Positions 12,551 through 24,599 of a DNA stretch of 64,000 bases are shown piece after piece. Below the pieces are notes generated by a model that did not search any database, was not told the origin of the DNA, and saw only the letters and a program-made list of their open reading frames with translations. This stretch comes from Lasioglossum baleicum. Its lineage: Eukaryota > Arthropoda > Insecta > Hymenoptera > Halictidae. A program made the position numbers and the translations under genes. The DNA lies in assembly GCF_051020765.1 (NCBI RefSeq), contig NC_134933.1:18511461-18575460 (forward strand). The letters run 5' to 3'. The first letter of the stretch is position 1, and each line of letters begins with the position of its first letter.

Positions 12551-13404
12551 TAGGATTACTTTTTTAAAAGTAATACCGCTGGAGAGAAACAGGGAGTAAC
12601 AGGGAAAGAAGCAGCGAATCCACCGTTTATCGCAGCCACCATTTAAAAAATTGCACGGGCAAGAGATTTCAGCGGTTACTTTCTCCCGATAACCTACCTT
12701 CGAGTATTTATCGTCTCGCGGTTCGAGTGAACAGGGATCGGCGATGTTCGATGCCGAATATGGGAGGTAAAAAGAGAAAATGGGAACTTATAGCTGCAAC
12801 GGCGCGGATTTTTAACGGGTAATTCTCCTCCGGGGGTACGAGCGATGCGAATGTCAGAAATACGCGCAATAAAGTACACCCGATTGCTCGTTAAATTCGT
12901 GACGAACGCTTGAATGAAACGAATCGCCGCAAATAAATCGAATAACCGCCGCCAGTGAAAAAGGCAGAACGGAAGATGGCCTGTCCCGGAATCCAGGCTG
13001 TTAATCGCGAATACCGCGGCCTGTTTCCTCATGAGTTAGTCAATTTCGTTTCGCCGGTCTGCCCACAAAAAATTGATTACCACAGCTATTCCTGGAAAAT
13101 GTTGACATAGCCGAAAAACATCGAATATTCCGGCTTTTTACGTCTCAATGTTTCGTTCCGGATAGCAAATATTTCTTTTTCAAGTCGATTTTTACAAGGC
13201 GTTCATTATTCTTCCTATCTTGTTTGTATTTTGCATCGGAACACTCAACATTTATCAACCCGTTAACCAATACGAACAATTTCTTTAATTACACAATTTT
13301 CAAATTTTTCCAACCTATTCATTATTTTTGTATCTACAATGATTGTACAGAATGAGTGTACAAAGTATTCGTACACCTTTTAAAAACTAATAGCTTTTTT
13401 AATA
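12551..13404. other. No gene seen; intronic DNA
   Basis: Moderately GC-rich to about 13.05 kb, then AT-rich. No repeat or coding similarity is recognised. Confidence 0.5.
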
Positions 13405-13512
13405 GCAAAATTTGTTTTCAAGGGACCAATCGGAAGATATACTCTACAAAATGCAGAATGTTTCGTCTTGATTGGTCCATCCATCTCGAAGTAATCGGTG
13501 AACATACATATA
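13405..13512. mobile_element. Dispersed repeat family F, copy 1
   Basis: The stretch GCAAAATTTGTTTTCAAGGG - ACTCTACAAAATGCAGAATG - ATTGGTCCATCCATCTCGAA - GTAATCGGTGAACATACATA is shared with 28603-28709 in the same order and orientation. A further piece, CACGGGACCACCCCGAGGAC, appears at about 13613. The family looks like a widespread insect interspersed repeat; its class cannot be settled by eye. Confidence 0.8.
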
Positions 13513-13635
13513 TGAAATAATTAAGAATAGTAGAATAGTTAGTAAGAATAGAATAGTAAGAATAAAAATAATAAGTAAGAAACAAAAAAATACAAAACTT
13601 TTTTCACGGGACCACCCCGAGGACATACCGGGATA

Positions 13636-16600
13636 GTATAGAATAAGAACAGATATCGCCACTATGGCTTTCGCATAAAATTGATCAACCTTTCAGCTGG
13701 TAACGGGCAAGTTTTTCAATTAAAAAATTTCAAAATGTTGCCCATAGAGCAGTTATCGTTCCATAACCATGACAATATGGCTGCATTAAAGAAGAAATCT
13801 CGAAAAATCGTGGAAAGCAAACAGAAATAAAAAATTTCGTGGAATTCATTTAAAAAGTTGAAAATTGGCAACGTAGCAGATGTTCAAAATTTGCAGTCGA
13901 TTCTACCTCGTTTCCCCGTTGCTGTTCAAATTTCGCAGAATCATCGTTTCGTTCTACCCAGCCCAGAGCGCAAAAGGTGCGCAAAAAAATCCGACGTTGT
14001 TATCGGAAGGAGGGTGAACTTCCCCCGGATGATGGCGCAGTTCTCTTTGGTTGTAGTAATCGAAGTTCGACGATTCCTCCGACCGCGAAGTACAAGCAAA
14101 CACACTTACGAACTTCGTTGGCTGCGTAGAGATATATGCGTTTCTCGAGTTTCAACCCTTGTTGTCTTGGCCGTGTGCAGCTAGATTTTTGAACATTGAA
14201 ACTACTAGAATCACTTCAAAGTTATTAATTTATTATTATTGGAAGCACATATTCACATTTACGGTGCATTTGTTCAATAAATTGATTGGGTGTAGAAATT
14301 AAAATTATTACCGTTTGCCATGCGAGCTATTTTGATTTGAAAATTAAACATTTCTTCGGACCGGGAATAATTCATTCCATTCATTTTTCATTTTATGGAT
14401 ATGAAATTGACATAATTGATTTCTTCGTAACTGCAAGATATAATGAAGAAATTCACGAATTTAATTAACTTTTAATGTAACATATTGATAGATTCCCAAT
14501 AACATTAATTGAAGTGTAGAGCAAAAATGGGTGAAATATCACCCGAGGATCTTTTGTGTAATTATTTTTGTTAAATGTGTATATAGTAATTGATTAGATA
14601 CTAACCTATATTTAAATAATAATGTAAACAATATTGTGGATAATGGTACAGGAATTTTTGCGGTGATCCTGGTGCACCCCTCAACTGCTCAGGGTTAATT
14701 CTGCTGCCGTCTACAATATTGCTAAAAACTTGCTAAAATTTGAACGAATTCGTACCTGTTATTTTGATAAAGTAACGTAAAATGGCTGTTGGTGATCCGT
14801 AGATCAAATGTTAAGAAGTTCAGGGGTGAACGGGGTTGATTCGGCAAATCCCGTGGCTCGGGCCGAACGTGTGGCACGGATTTCACAGTGGATTTCCAGC
14901 TGCGAATCGAATATTCATCTCTCCGTCCTCTCGTTCCGACCGGCAGATCATAGTGCGCGCCGTTAGAAAGATGGCGGGGGCTCATCAATATGTTCCCAGG
15001 CTGCAATCGGGCCGCGAATCCACCCCCGTTTTCGAGCCGAGCCGAGACTGGCAAAATTCCAGCCGGTTAGCCGTGCAATTGATTTTCTCCTTCGTATTTT
15101 CTTCTTGTTAAATCATGCTCGATGCTCTCGCCGGTAATTAACAAGCTGGGCACAAGGCGAACGCTTTGTACGCCTGTTAGCCATCGTTCAATCCTTTCAC
15201 CGGGGACTGACCTCGATCTTTTCCCCGCTAATTAGAAATATTTTTTATTTCCTTCGTTGGTCTCAATGCATCATTTGTAGTACGGAAAATACACACAGTG
15301 TATTTTGCTGCTTTGTGGAAGTGGAGGTCTCTGAAACAGTTTTTCAGGGGACTTGTTTAACAATTATTTGCTTGAAAAAATTGCTATCGCATTGTTAAAG
15401 GATTGAGCTGTTTGTCTTCCACAAAATTCTCGAAGTTGCAATAAAATTATTCTGTTCTTCTTCTTTCCCAACGGACAGATGGACTTTTCAACAAAAGGGT
15501 CCTGTTAAATTTGCAATTCTTTAGTGGAAAAATTGTTCTCCCTCGGTTAAAGGGTTAACGAATTTTATGAAATAATTGGACGAAAAAATTCTCGAAAACT
15601 CGCGTTTATTAACGCGTCGCGTACACTTATTTTTCTGGAGTCTATAGAGGGCGCTAAAAATCCCATAAAAATTTCCGAAGCTTTCAAATAAATCAGGCGA
15701 TAAAATCGCCGAAGGCCGTCAATATTATCGCAATTCCGCGCGCCCCTAATATCCGTTATTTCAGCCAATGAGCCGGCGGGAGTGTACTTGATTAATTGAA
15801 CGGGCGGAGGTTGTCGGGTGGCGAAAACGGAGAGATAAGGTGACAGAACGTGGCGAGAGAGAGAGAGAGAGAAAGAGAGGAGAGAGGCGGGAAACGAAAG
15901 CGGATAAGCGCTCGGCAAACACTCGTCGTTTCTCGAGTTCGACTGGCGAGTCGCCAAAATAACCACGCAGCCACAGAATACGTTTCGCTCAGGTGCGCCT
16001 CGGTGGGAACGCGGTGTGAACACGGTGTGCCGGGAGAAGCCCGCAGCTTTCTTCGGACAGGCGTCTTTCGCATCGTGGAAACGTGTCGGCGAAGCTGGGG
16101 TGTGCCGGGAATCGTTAATCTTTCGTCTAATACCGAAAATCATTAATCACCGGGCCTCTCTAGATAAGTAAAAAGGGTTTCGATATTATTTCCACGGGAA
16201 AATCTTGCCTGCTTCAATTTCGGAGAGGTGCTTCGACGAACCGGGGATATGAAGCCCTGATCGAGAGGTCGATTAATCATTCATTCTCTGAGGTATATTA
16301 CCAACAAATGTGTATTTGATTGTAACGTAAATAAGTTCAGTCGACGGCCTAGAAGCGTTCTAATCCTGAGGACTCTGTACTGTAAGGTACGACTCGTTGC
16401 AAGTGTACGTAAATGTAAATGAAAAAAGAAACCACTTTTAGGTAAAAGTTTATCAAATACTATTGTATATACTTTATTAATGAATGAAAGGGATAATGAA
16501 TATAGCCAAACTTGATTTATTATTTCCATTCGTACTCGAACATCTCCACATAAAAAAGATTCCACTAAAATGCTGGAAAATGCATCTACGTCTCCTAAGA

Positions 16601-17460
16601 AGATTGCAATTTTCCATTCAGTAGTTACCTACGAAAAAATGACCAAACTCAATTATTTGCCGACGCTTGAGGATGCGATGTTCGAGAGTTAAATCGCTTT
16701 CAGCGTCGGCCACCGATGACCGTCGAACGGATAATGGAAGATTCGGTCCTGCAATTGATCAAGATGTCCAATAGCCGAAAGTTTCGTGGCCGTGACGTAG
16801 CATGAGCCTCGAATCAATCTTCCGGGTTGACTCGGCGAAAGACCCGGAGAGTGTGCGAGGGGAAAGAAGCGTGCAGCTTTTCTGTTCGCGAAGGGGAGGA
16901 AAAGAAATTCTCCGGAAGCTTTGAAATGAAGGTGGCCGCCCTCTCTCCCTCTGTTAATATCAAGCCCTGGTGCTCTCGGTGCTCGTGCAGCAAGTTTTTC
17001 GCCGTTCGAGCCATCGCATCGGGGGGGAATATTTATCCGATGCTTTTTACCAGGCCCCTTAAGTAGCCCGCGAATTACCCGCCTCTTTCATTCGATGGGT
17101 TTTTAACCACGATCCGGTGGGGGAACGCTCCAACGTAAAGTCTCGTTTACTCACGGAATACCCGGCCCGCCATTACGCTACCTCTCTCGGAAAGCTTTTA
17201 CTGTCTACTTGTCGAACACGCTACCGTCGCTGGTAAATTCGCCAGCGAATAAGCAGCGGCTTATGTACCCTCGTCTAATAGGGTACGAACTCCGAATCTC
17301 GATCAGGGATCATTTTACCGCTCCGCTGGAACATCTTTTACGAAGTTGCGCCGGATTAATCATGAACTTTTGGTTGTACCTGGTTCATTTTCATCATTAG
17401 CGCACTGTTCTTCGCTTTCTGTTGTAGTCCGTAGTTCACGTTGTTTCTGAAAATAATAAC
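13636..17460. other. No gene seen; intronic DNA with a GA tract
   Basis: AT-rich DNA with GC-richer segments at 14.8-15.2 and 15.7-16.1 kb. A short (GA)n tract at about 15853-15872 lies within the latter. Opposed frames of 192 and 98 codons overlap there, without domains on either strand. Confidence 0.5.
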
Positions 17461-17490
17461 TAGACTGCGGAAGTTTATGCACGATAAATA
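17461..17490. mobile_element. Fragment of TA-flanked MITE family B (one end)
   Basis: TAGACTGCGGAAGTTTATGC matches the terminal inverted repeat of the family best seen at 23310-23486. The opposite end is not found nearby. Confidence 0.6.
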
Positions 17491-17978
17491 TGCAAATATG
17501 CTCGAAACATATGCAAATTTTTCCGATATTAATTATATATTACATTAAGTGTTAGGTACAATATGGAGTATTAACAGACATTTCAACGAAAACATGATTT
17601 CATTAATTTCTTGTCACAAAAATCGATTTCTTGAAAAAACCAGAGGTCGTAGACAAATTTTGAGACCAGATTTGAAATCAGCGTGAAAAAATCTACGGGA
17701 AATGATATATAGCATGTTAAAAAAAAATCTTTTCCGCCCATGGTAACGGAGAAACCACATTTTCTTGAAATTGTGCAAGTTTAACGAATTTTCTCAAGGT
17801 TAAAAACCATTCGTACCGTAATCTCCCTATTTTTTCCATATTCTGCAAAGCTTCAGCTTTAATTAAAAAAAAATTCATCGCTCTACTTCATTTCAATCGA
17901 AAGTTCTTTGATTTTGAATCAAGTTAGGTCTTTACCCACTGTGCGACGTAACCGCTAGAGCGGGCGCTGATGTAATTG

Positions 17979-18012
17979 CTAAAAATCGGACATTTCATAC
18001 GCAACAACCTAA
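17979..18012 (-). mobile_element. Mariner-like terminal inverted repeat (solo or truncated)
   Basis: On the complement, TTAGGTTGTTGCGTATGAAA followed by TGTCCGATTTTTAG matches the end at 42833 and is flanked by TA (18013-18014). TTAGGTTG- termini with TA duplication are typical of mariner elements. No transposase frame or second end is visible. Confidence 0.7.
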
Positions 18013-18014
18013 TA

Positions 18015-18970
18015 CAACGAATCGGACATCACCTTTCGGTTAGAGCGTATTGCAGAAGCAAACGGTTGAACATCGGGATCCGTTGAACCTGATTCTCGGC
18101 GAATGAAATGGCCAGGCCACGAACCGCGGATAAAATGTTGATTGCCGAATTATTTTCCGGTTTGGCCGTGTTCCGTTCCCGCTTCCGCTCGTTTACACGA
18201 GCCGCGGAGATATCCGGCGATAATGAAAGGTCACGGATAGGATATTGCGGCTGTGACGGGAGGGGATTTTGTTCCACGAGAATCACGGGACGATCCTTTT
18301 TCTACGGGCGTGACACGGGCACGATATCGCGCCACGTATGTGGCGTTATGACGTCCAAGGCCCACGGGGCTGGCTAATTAGGTTTGTCTGGTCGGAACGT
18401 GAGCTGTTTGCGAGATTGCTCTCACCTGAACCGTCCGATCGAGCCCGTGATTTCACGGTTTAGGGAAATACCGGGGCACAACCCTAATTATAGTAGCACA
18501 GGGCTTGTTTCTGGCTTCTGGGAAAATCATCATAACATCTATCTTCCCTGTCCGTTTTTACTAGAGGAATTTATTCTGGAGAAATGAACCCCTTATCAAC
18601 TCTTTCATTTATGGGTACAGAAAATTTTCAAAAATGCTAGAATATAAAAAATTCCAGAGAATTTAGTACGATTTTTATTTATCTTCGAACCACGAAGACT
18701 ACTACCACTGAAAATAAAATGTTCCATGATTCCACTTTCTTGTAGTTCGCCTCCAAAATTAAAAATTACATAAACATCCGAAGTCTAGTGATTACACCGA
18801 TTACATCTTTAGCCATAGAAAAACCAGAAAACGTTTGTTCACAATTCAGTGAATTAGAAAGCTAATAACAGAAATGCTCAAATTGCAACATTTCTAGGAA
18901 CGTTAAAACCCGAAGTAGCTCGCCATCACGGCTCCATAAACTCGAATACGGCGACAAACACGGAAAACAG
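18015..18970. other. No gene seen; CpG-rich then AT-rich intronic DNA
   Basis: Positions 18.05-18.5 kb are CpG-rich and open on both strands; the rest is AT-rich. Nothing else is recognised. Confidence 0.5.
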
Positions 18971-18971
18971 A

Positions 18972-18980
18972 GAGGAGGAG

Positions 18981-19061
<81 letters not shown>
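18972..19061. repeat. Long (GA)n microsatellite with a (GGA)n lead
   Basis: GAGGAGGAGGAG runs into about 39 uninterrupted GA units. The serine/leucine-rich frame on the complement is produced by this repeat and is not a gene. Confidence 0.97.
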
Positions 19062-19062
<1 letters not shown>

Positions 19063-19512
19063 GGGGACGAAATTAGCGAGAAAAAATTACTCGGATGGAA
19101 GGGGTTGATTACGCCGCAACCCATTATCACGATTGTAACCGGGAAATGAAAGTAATGGAAAATGCCTCTCTGCCGCGCCGCTATGACTCTATCCGGGCGA
19201 CAGTCTGGCGAACAAATTTTCTGTCGTTACTCCGATGGGCTGCGAGATATCCTGTAATAACCAGTTCCATGCACCGGCATTTTGTATTTGTTTAACGCGA
19301 CCAGATCGGCCGGAATCGCTCGTTCCACATTATTTATATCGCAATTAACCAAGCCACAAAGGCGCCGTTGCGGAAAATTATTTAATAAATCCTGCCGTTC
19401 CTGCGGATTTTCCTGGACCGGTCGATAATGTGTGTTTTTCGGGAATTCGATCAATTTGTACATTTTGTGGAGTATTTGCGGCCTTTCCTGCTTATAATTT
19501 AACGTGCCAGCT
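19062..19512. other. No gene seen
   Basis: Unique-looking moderately GC-rich intronic DNA between the GA tract and the palindromic MITE. Confidence 0.5.
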
Positions 19513-19513
19513 G

Positions 19514-19818
19514 TTCTCATTTCTCGATAATACAAAAATGGGGTTCTTCAGTAGTCAAAAACACTAGATAAAAGACCGATCTAGGGCTCTATCGCCCTCA
19601 AAAGTTCTATTTTTTCGTTTAGGAGGCGTAATTTGCATTATTCGGCAGCATGTAGCTATGAAGATAGCCACGAGCGCAAGTTGTATGCTTCCGGATCCCT
19701 AGATCGATTTTTTATCTAGCGTTTTTGACTACTGAAAAACTTCAGTTTGTGTATTATCGAGAAATGAGAACGCGAATCCAGCACCCTTGCAATCCTGGAA
19801 ACGAGTCTTCCGCCTTAA
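19514..19818. mobile_element. Palindromic MITE family A, copy 1
   Basis: Arms of about 73 bp (19514-19586 and 19697-19770) are inverted copies: TTCTCATTTCTCGATAATAC and AGTAGTCAAAAACACTAGAT on the left, and their complements on the right. The element continues on the right through CCCTTGCAATCCTGGAAACG to a GGCGGAAGACTCG-like end, matched in inverse order at the left end of the 50.17-kb copy. The centre carries GGAGGCGTAATTTGCATTAT, also shared with that copy. No transposase is present. Confidence 0.87.
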
Positions 19819-20312
19819 GGGTTGAAGCTTCTAATTTCACAAATCACGGACAATGTTTTTCGAAGACGTGTCTACACGATAGGCGGTGGGAAACTGGGAC
19901 AAATTTCGAGACTCACTTGCCGATGTACCGAAGGAATTAATAACTGTTAAACAATGGTTAAACACTGGAAGCTTGAGGAGTGCAATAAGCGGTCTATTGG
20001 CCGTCGTACAGACTAAACGGTGGGGGTGAAATTTCCGGCGCGGTCGTTTAATAATTTGCAAGCCTGTCGCCGTTTATATCGGATTACGAGAGTAATCCCG
20101 GCGAGAGCCCCGTGCACTAGAGATCGCGATCAGCCGCATGAATTTCGCATTTTCGATCGGGACGAATTAACTAGCTCCGAGGAGTGCGAATGCGCGCGAT
20201 AATCGGGGGTGAGAGGGGATTACTTCCGCACCCTGAAGGCGTTTCGCAAGGGCGGAGGTGTGGAGACATCGTAGACTTTAGGGTACAGCCGCACTAGTTA
20301 CTAACTTCATCA
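19819..20312. other. No gene seen
   Basis: Moderately GC-rich intronic DNA; short frames only. Confidence 0.5.
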
Positions 20313-20315
20313 TTA

Positions 20316-20485
20316 GACAGTGGATCTTTAAAATAAAAATTTTCTTCGAGAAATAGAAACTCAGTTTCTTTCTGAATGTGTTTCATACATTGAACATAAT
20401 ATAACAGTATTTCTGAATTATTCTAATGTTCTCGCTGTTTTAAAATACGGGTATTTTTGCTATAAGTGCATCAAATCCGTTGTGT
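20316..20485. mobile_element. Diverged copy of TA-flanked MITE family B
   Basis: The left end TAGACAGTGGATCTTTAAAA followed by TAAAAAT and the right region TGCATCAAATCCG resemble the ends of family B. Length (about 170 bp) fits. The copy is old and the right boundary approximate. Confidence 0.55.
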
Positions 20486-22225
20486 GCTTATCTTCCTTGA
20501 TTCAATGCGTTTCTGACACGTCTGAACAATCCTTGCGGCAATGCATTCGCCCTCATTAACCCTTTCGACAGCAACTCTTTTATTCGACACTAGACTGTGC
20601 TCTTTTTTTCGCGAACCATCTCCGTGTGTATGGCAGTCGAACGAATTTCACTAGCAGCTGAGGGTGGGGTTGCAATTTTCGGTATCGAATAACGTGACAC
20701 ATTTCCAGCGGTTATTGTGCGCGCGGCTTCAATGGAATTTTTCGGCTCCTCGCGAATAGGCTTCCCATTATGCGCTCCACAATCAGAGTGAACCAGACGC
20801 AGGGGATGCACAATGAGCTACCAATGCAGTCGGGGCGAGTTCGAGGTGCCAGGTCTTCTGAATCGTAAGGGTGACTTCCGCAAATGTACTGATCATTAGA
20901 CTGTACACATTTGATGTAACTTTCGTAGACGAGGGTTGTCGAAAAAATCAAACCTACGGGGGAGAAAGCTGATATTTTATCCCTTAAAACAAGCTCGCGT
21001 AGATTACCATATGATCTTTCGTTCATGAAGTTGTCAAAGACCAACTTTTGGTGAAATACCTTCAATTTTTGTCGTTCGTGCATTTTTCTTTGATTTGCGT
21101 CTAGTGTTTGATCTTGTTCAATAAATTAACGATAATAATAACTTTAACCTTTAAAATGAGTCATGGTAAACCGTCATACGATTTGTTTTCACAAAGTTAC
21201 AGTGGGTCAAATGTTAACTTTTGGTCAAATACCTTTAATTTTCAATGGTTGATAAAGTTTCGTAAATTAACAAAGTCCGAGCTCTCAACTGTGTATATAT
21301 CTCGTCCATGTATCTTATTAAAATGACAACAGCTCGAAGCACCAACATTCGATCGCGAGTACTCCGAGCAAATTAATAATGATAACAATAATCGTTTGCG
21401 AAACGACGCGAAAGGGAATGGCCGGTCATCAATTGTACCGGGATCGGCCGCGTTGCAATTCCGCTGTTTTTACCCGTGGAACGCGTCCTCGCGGATTACT
21501 CTGACGCTTCGGTATTAACATAGTTAATGTTCCTCCAGGCGTGGAAGGGTGGAAAAGTATCGAAACGATCTCCAGCCCCTACATATCCTCCATCCGCTTG
21601 TTCGAATATCGGTGCAATTATTTCACGGTTTTCGAGCGCGCGTTACAATGTTTTATTATAATTATTACCGGGCCGGTCGGACGACGGCGGGCGTCGAGTT
21701 TATAATGGGACTTTCATTGGCCATCGATTTCCTGTCGTTGCTAGAATGGAGGAGGGAGAACGGCCGGGCTTCTTTCTGGAGAACGATAAAAATATACCGC
21801 CACCCCTGGGGACGGTCGACCATCGTTCTCGGTTACGACACACATCCGCGCCGCAGAGAATCACGGGACAACAGGCGAATGGGAATACGTTATCCTCTCT
21901 GCTCCCTCTGTTCTTCCCATCCATTCATCCCTCTCGAACCACCACCGGCTCTCATTGTTACCTCCACCCGTTTTCTAGCTTCCTGAATTCCGGACTCTTT
22001 ATGCTAACTTTTATTCCCGAGCTTAATTTACTTTACTTTACCCTTCGTCTCGATCCTCTGTTTTCAACCCTTGTTATTTTTTCTACTCTTTCAACCCCTT
22101 CTTCGCCTACTGTAAAGACGTGAAGACTAAGTAAAATTGGGTTCCTTGATCGTTGAACTCTGCATAAGCAAGATTTGTAACTGAATGTTTGATACTCGTC
22201 ATGCCAGATGATATTCTTATACCAT
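20486..22225. other. No gene seen besides the tandem duplication at 21.0 kb
   Basis: AT-rich to 21.4 kb, then a CpG-richer segment to 22.0 kb that is open on both strands. No domains are recognised. Confidence 0.5.
21007..21250. repeat. Diverged tandem duplication, offset about 173 bp
   Basis: ATATGATCTTTCGTTCATGA then AACTTTTGGTGAAATACCTT at 21043 is repeated as ATACGATTTGTTTTCACAAA then AACTTTTGGTCAAATACCTT at 21216, both followed by -AATTTT-. Two units are clear. Confidence 0.75.
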
Positions 22226-22234
22226 GGATTCTAG

Positions 22235-22580
22235 TATTGTATACTCTAGTGTATTCCAGTGTATTCTAGTATATTCTAATATATTCTGGTATCTTCTAGT
22301 ATCTTCTAGTATCTTCTAGTATCTTCTAGTATATTCTAGTGTATTCTAGTGTATTCTAATATATTCTGGTATCTTCTAGTACATCCTGGTGTATTCAGTT
22401 ACGATCTAGTATATTCCAGTACATGTCTAGTATATTCCAGAACATATCTAGTATATTCAAGTATATTCTGGTATATTCTATTATATATTCTAGTATATTC
22501 TACTGTATTCAGGTATATTCTAGTACATTCTGGTATATTCTAGTAGATTCTGGTATATTCTAGTAGATTCTGGTATATTC
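22235..22580. repeat. Minisatellite of about 10-bp units (TTCTAGTATA)n
   Basis: About 30 variant copies of TTCTAGTATA/TTCTGGTATA/TTCTAGTATC lie head to tail, with variant units changing along the array. The 64-codon frame across it encodes a degenerate repeat of tyrosine, serine and isoleucine and is a by-product. Confidence 0.95.
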
Positions 22581-22860
22581 TTCAGATTATTCAGATACGA
22601 AGCACAGGGTGTGGTTGCACTAATATCTGGTTTTAGTTTGATCTAAAATTCCTAAGAAATTCAACGCAACGAATTTCTTAAAAAATGTCGCTGCAATGCT
22701 TCATGTTCAATGCTCATTATGAACAGAAGGAAAATGGAGGTTGTCGATTGTTCGCTTGAACGGATTTTGCTCGAGACCCTCGTTAGATGCAACGCCTTGG
22801 AGCGTTAAGTATCAATTAAAGAATCGATGACCGAGGGCGAGCAACAAGCTAATGGATTCT

Positions 22861-22901
22861 TAATATATATACATATATATATGTATATATGTATGTATAT
22901 G
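22861..22901. repeat. AT/ATGT microsatellite
   Basis: Mixed TA and TATG units. Confidence 0.9.
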
Positions 22902-23309
22902 GTAGATATACGCGGTGGGTATCGGAAACTGAAAAACGGCGTTCGGATTCCGTGAAGCTTAATCCGGGAGCGCTTCGATCGCGCACACGGCCGGCGACTA
23001 ATCAATGCAACAGGCAGCTATAGTCCCCCAATAAAATGCTAATGGAGCCCCTGTCATCGGTGTATTACAACGGCGTGCGGGCCGAGTCGATCGCTTTGAA
23101 TCCATCAGCGATTCGAATCATGGAAATTTCGGCTTCGGAATCGGCTGATCAGCACTGCGTGAACAATATTAACGAGAATCGCAGAAAATTCGATTGGTCT
23201 GTAATACGTGAGCCGCATACTCGCATGCGCGGTCGATTCGCGGCGGAATCAACACTTCGGAAAAATTCAGTTTACTTTGCACGAGATGTTATCGTTGTTG
23301 TTATCAGTA

Positions 23310-23486
23310 GACTGCGGATCTTTATGCAGAGTAAAATTTTCTCTCTGTATTGCGACAAGCTGGGGTGAAATAAATATTTAATTTCTTGCTGAATATGTCT
23401 AACAGGTTGAAAATAAATGTCAAGTTTTTTTACTGACAAAAATTAGACCTACTCATTTTCATCATAAATGCATAAAGTCCGCAGTC
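23310..23486. mobile_element. TA-flanked MITE family B, best-defined copy
   Basis: A 177-bp element begins GACTGCGGATCTTTATGCA and ends TGCATAAAGTCCGCAGTC, inverted copies differing by one indel. TA lies at 23308-23309 and 23487-23488, fitting a Tc1/mariner-type insertion. Related copies or ends lie near 638, 17461, 20316, 25828, 26690, 37743, 38764 and 39104. No transposase frame. Confidence 0.87.
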
Positions 23487-23503
23487 TAATTATATCAGTA
23501 TCA

Positions 23504-23540
23504 TTGTTAAAAGTCGGGAATTTCGAATGCAACAATCTAA
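23504..23540 (-). mobile_element. Mariner-like terminal repeat, diverged
   Basis: On the complement TTAGATTGTTGCATTCGAAA then TTCCCGACTTTTAAC aligns with the mariner-like end at 42833. It is flanked by TA (23541-23542) and lies only 18 bp beyond the family B element, forming a small transposon cluster. Confidence 0.6.
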
Positions 23541-23549
23541 TAGAAAACG

Positions 23550-23635
23550 TACACAGGGTGTGCATCTTTTTCTATGTATTCCCAACCATTTCGGAGGTAC
23601 AGCCTGTTCCAGTTGCGTGGAACACCCTGTATATT
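23550..23635. repeat. Short inverted repeat ending in ACAGGGTGT / ACACCCTGT
   Basis: ACACAGGGTGTGCA at about 23550 is mirrored by GGAACACCCTGTATA at about 23620, with an 80-bp body including GTACAGCCTGTTCCAGTTGC. The texture resembles common insect interspersed repeats. The class is unknown. Confidence 0.55.
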
Positions 23636-24385
23636 GGCTCGCTAACGAGAGAAAAAAATTCAGTCTGCGAAAGGTGTCCCACTCAAATCTCCAGCACGTG
23701 GCTTCTGGTGACTCGGAGAGAGAGAAAAAGAGAGGAAGAGAGAGAGTTTGCGCGACGTCGATGCGGCGGGATAAAAGCTCAGAAGCTTCGCTGGTGTTTA
23801 CCGGCACGGTGTGCTTTCCAGCTATTGCTTTTCGCGAGAGAGAGCCCTCTCCCCGTCTCTCTCTTCCTCTCTTATCAACGAGACCAGAAAGGGGATACCC
23901 CAGGAACCGGGTCGATGCAGGGAAACCGACAGAATCTTCGTTCCGACGAGAACCGCTCGCATCCTCGAACTTAATTCGGACCGTGCGGTTGATCCTTAAT
24001 TAAAGGCTCCTCAAAGGATTCCTTTCGTTTGAGTTTCAGCTGCCCCTGAGGCCGAGTCTCGTTTTCCGCGAACATTTCCGCCACTGCGAACAGAACGGGG
24101 CGCAATTCTTCTAACGCGACGACTTCAATAAATTAGAAAAAAAAAACTAATTCGCAAAACCGCAGACAAAAGTGTTTCGAGCTAAAGTTGCTGTTACCTT
24201 GTCGTTTGATCGAGGCGTGAACGTCGATTTCATTCTTTTCAATGCAATTCGAATGAAGGCTGACATTTTTCACCGAAAAGTGTTAGACGGCGCAGGGTCT
24301 AATAATACTTAGCGAGATGTCCTCGAAATAATAGGATAGGTAGTCTTGGAATTTTTTTGTTCTGTCATTTAACATTAATTAGCGA
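23636..24385. other. No gene seen; GA-rich and CpG-rich DNA
   Basis: GA-rich tract at about 23710-23750 and CT-rich pieces to 23.88 kb. Several overlapping frames on both strands without domains. Confidence 0.5.
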
Positions 24386-24388
24386 ATA

Positions 24389-24575
24389 CAGGGTGTCCCA
24401 AAATTCCTTCAACATTCGGAAATGGGAGGTTCCTGAGATCGTTTGAAGCAACATTTTCCGTTGCAAAAATGGCGTCCGCGGCTTTGTTAAGGAGTTAATA
24501 ACGAAAAACACAGACCAATTACAGCGCGACCTAGACGCGAGTTGGTCAATTGGCCAAAAACCCATCCGAGTAAAA
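24389..24575. mobile_element. Dispersed repeat resembling a common hymenopteran interspersed element
   Basis: The stretch starts CAGGGTGTCCCAAAATTCC and includes GGAGGTTCCTGAGATCGTTT, CGTCCGCGGCTTTGTTAAGG, AGTTAATAACGAAAAACACA and GCGAGTTGGTCAATT. These words are familiar to me from repeated DNA of ants, bees and wasps, but I cannot check this here. Only one copy is present in the window. Confidence 0.5.
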
Positions 24576-24599
24576 TTTCAGCCCTCTGGCTTGCCCGTA

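Noticed and set aside
15565..16146. 192-codon minus-strand frame
   Set aside because: Crosses a GA microsatellite that yields a serine/leucine run; no domain.
18903..19130. Serine/leucine-repeat protein
   Set aside because: Translation of the (GA)n microsatellite on the complement; same reasoning for the (TC)n frame at 61699-62226.
22235..22580. CRISPR-like array
   Set aside because: Units are 10 bp, contiguous and without spacers; the sequence is eukaryotic. It is a minisatellite.
24389..24575. Calling this repeat a specific named transposon
   Set aside because: Only one copy is in the window and no terminal repeats or coding remnants are visible; left as an unclassified dispersed repeat.
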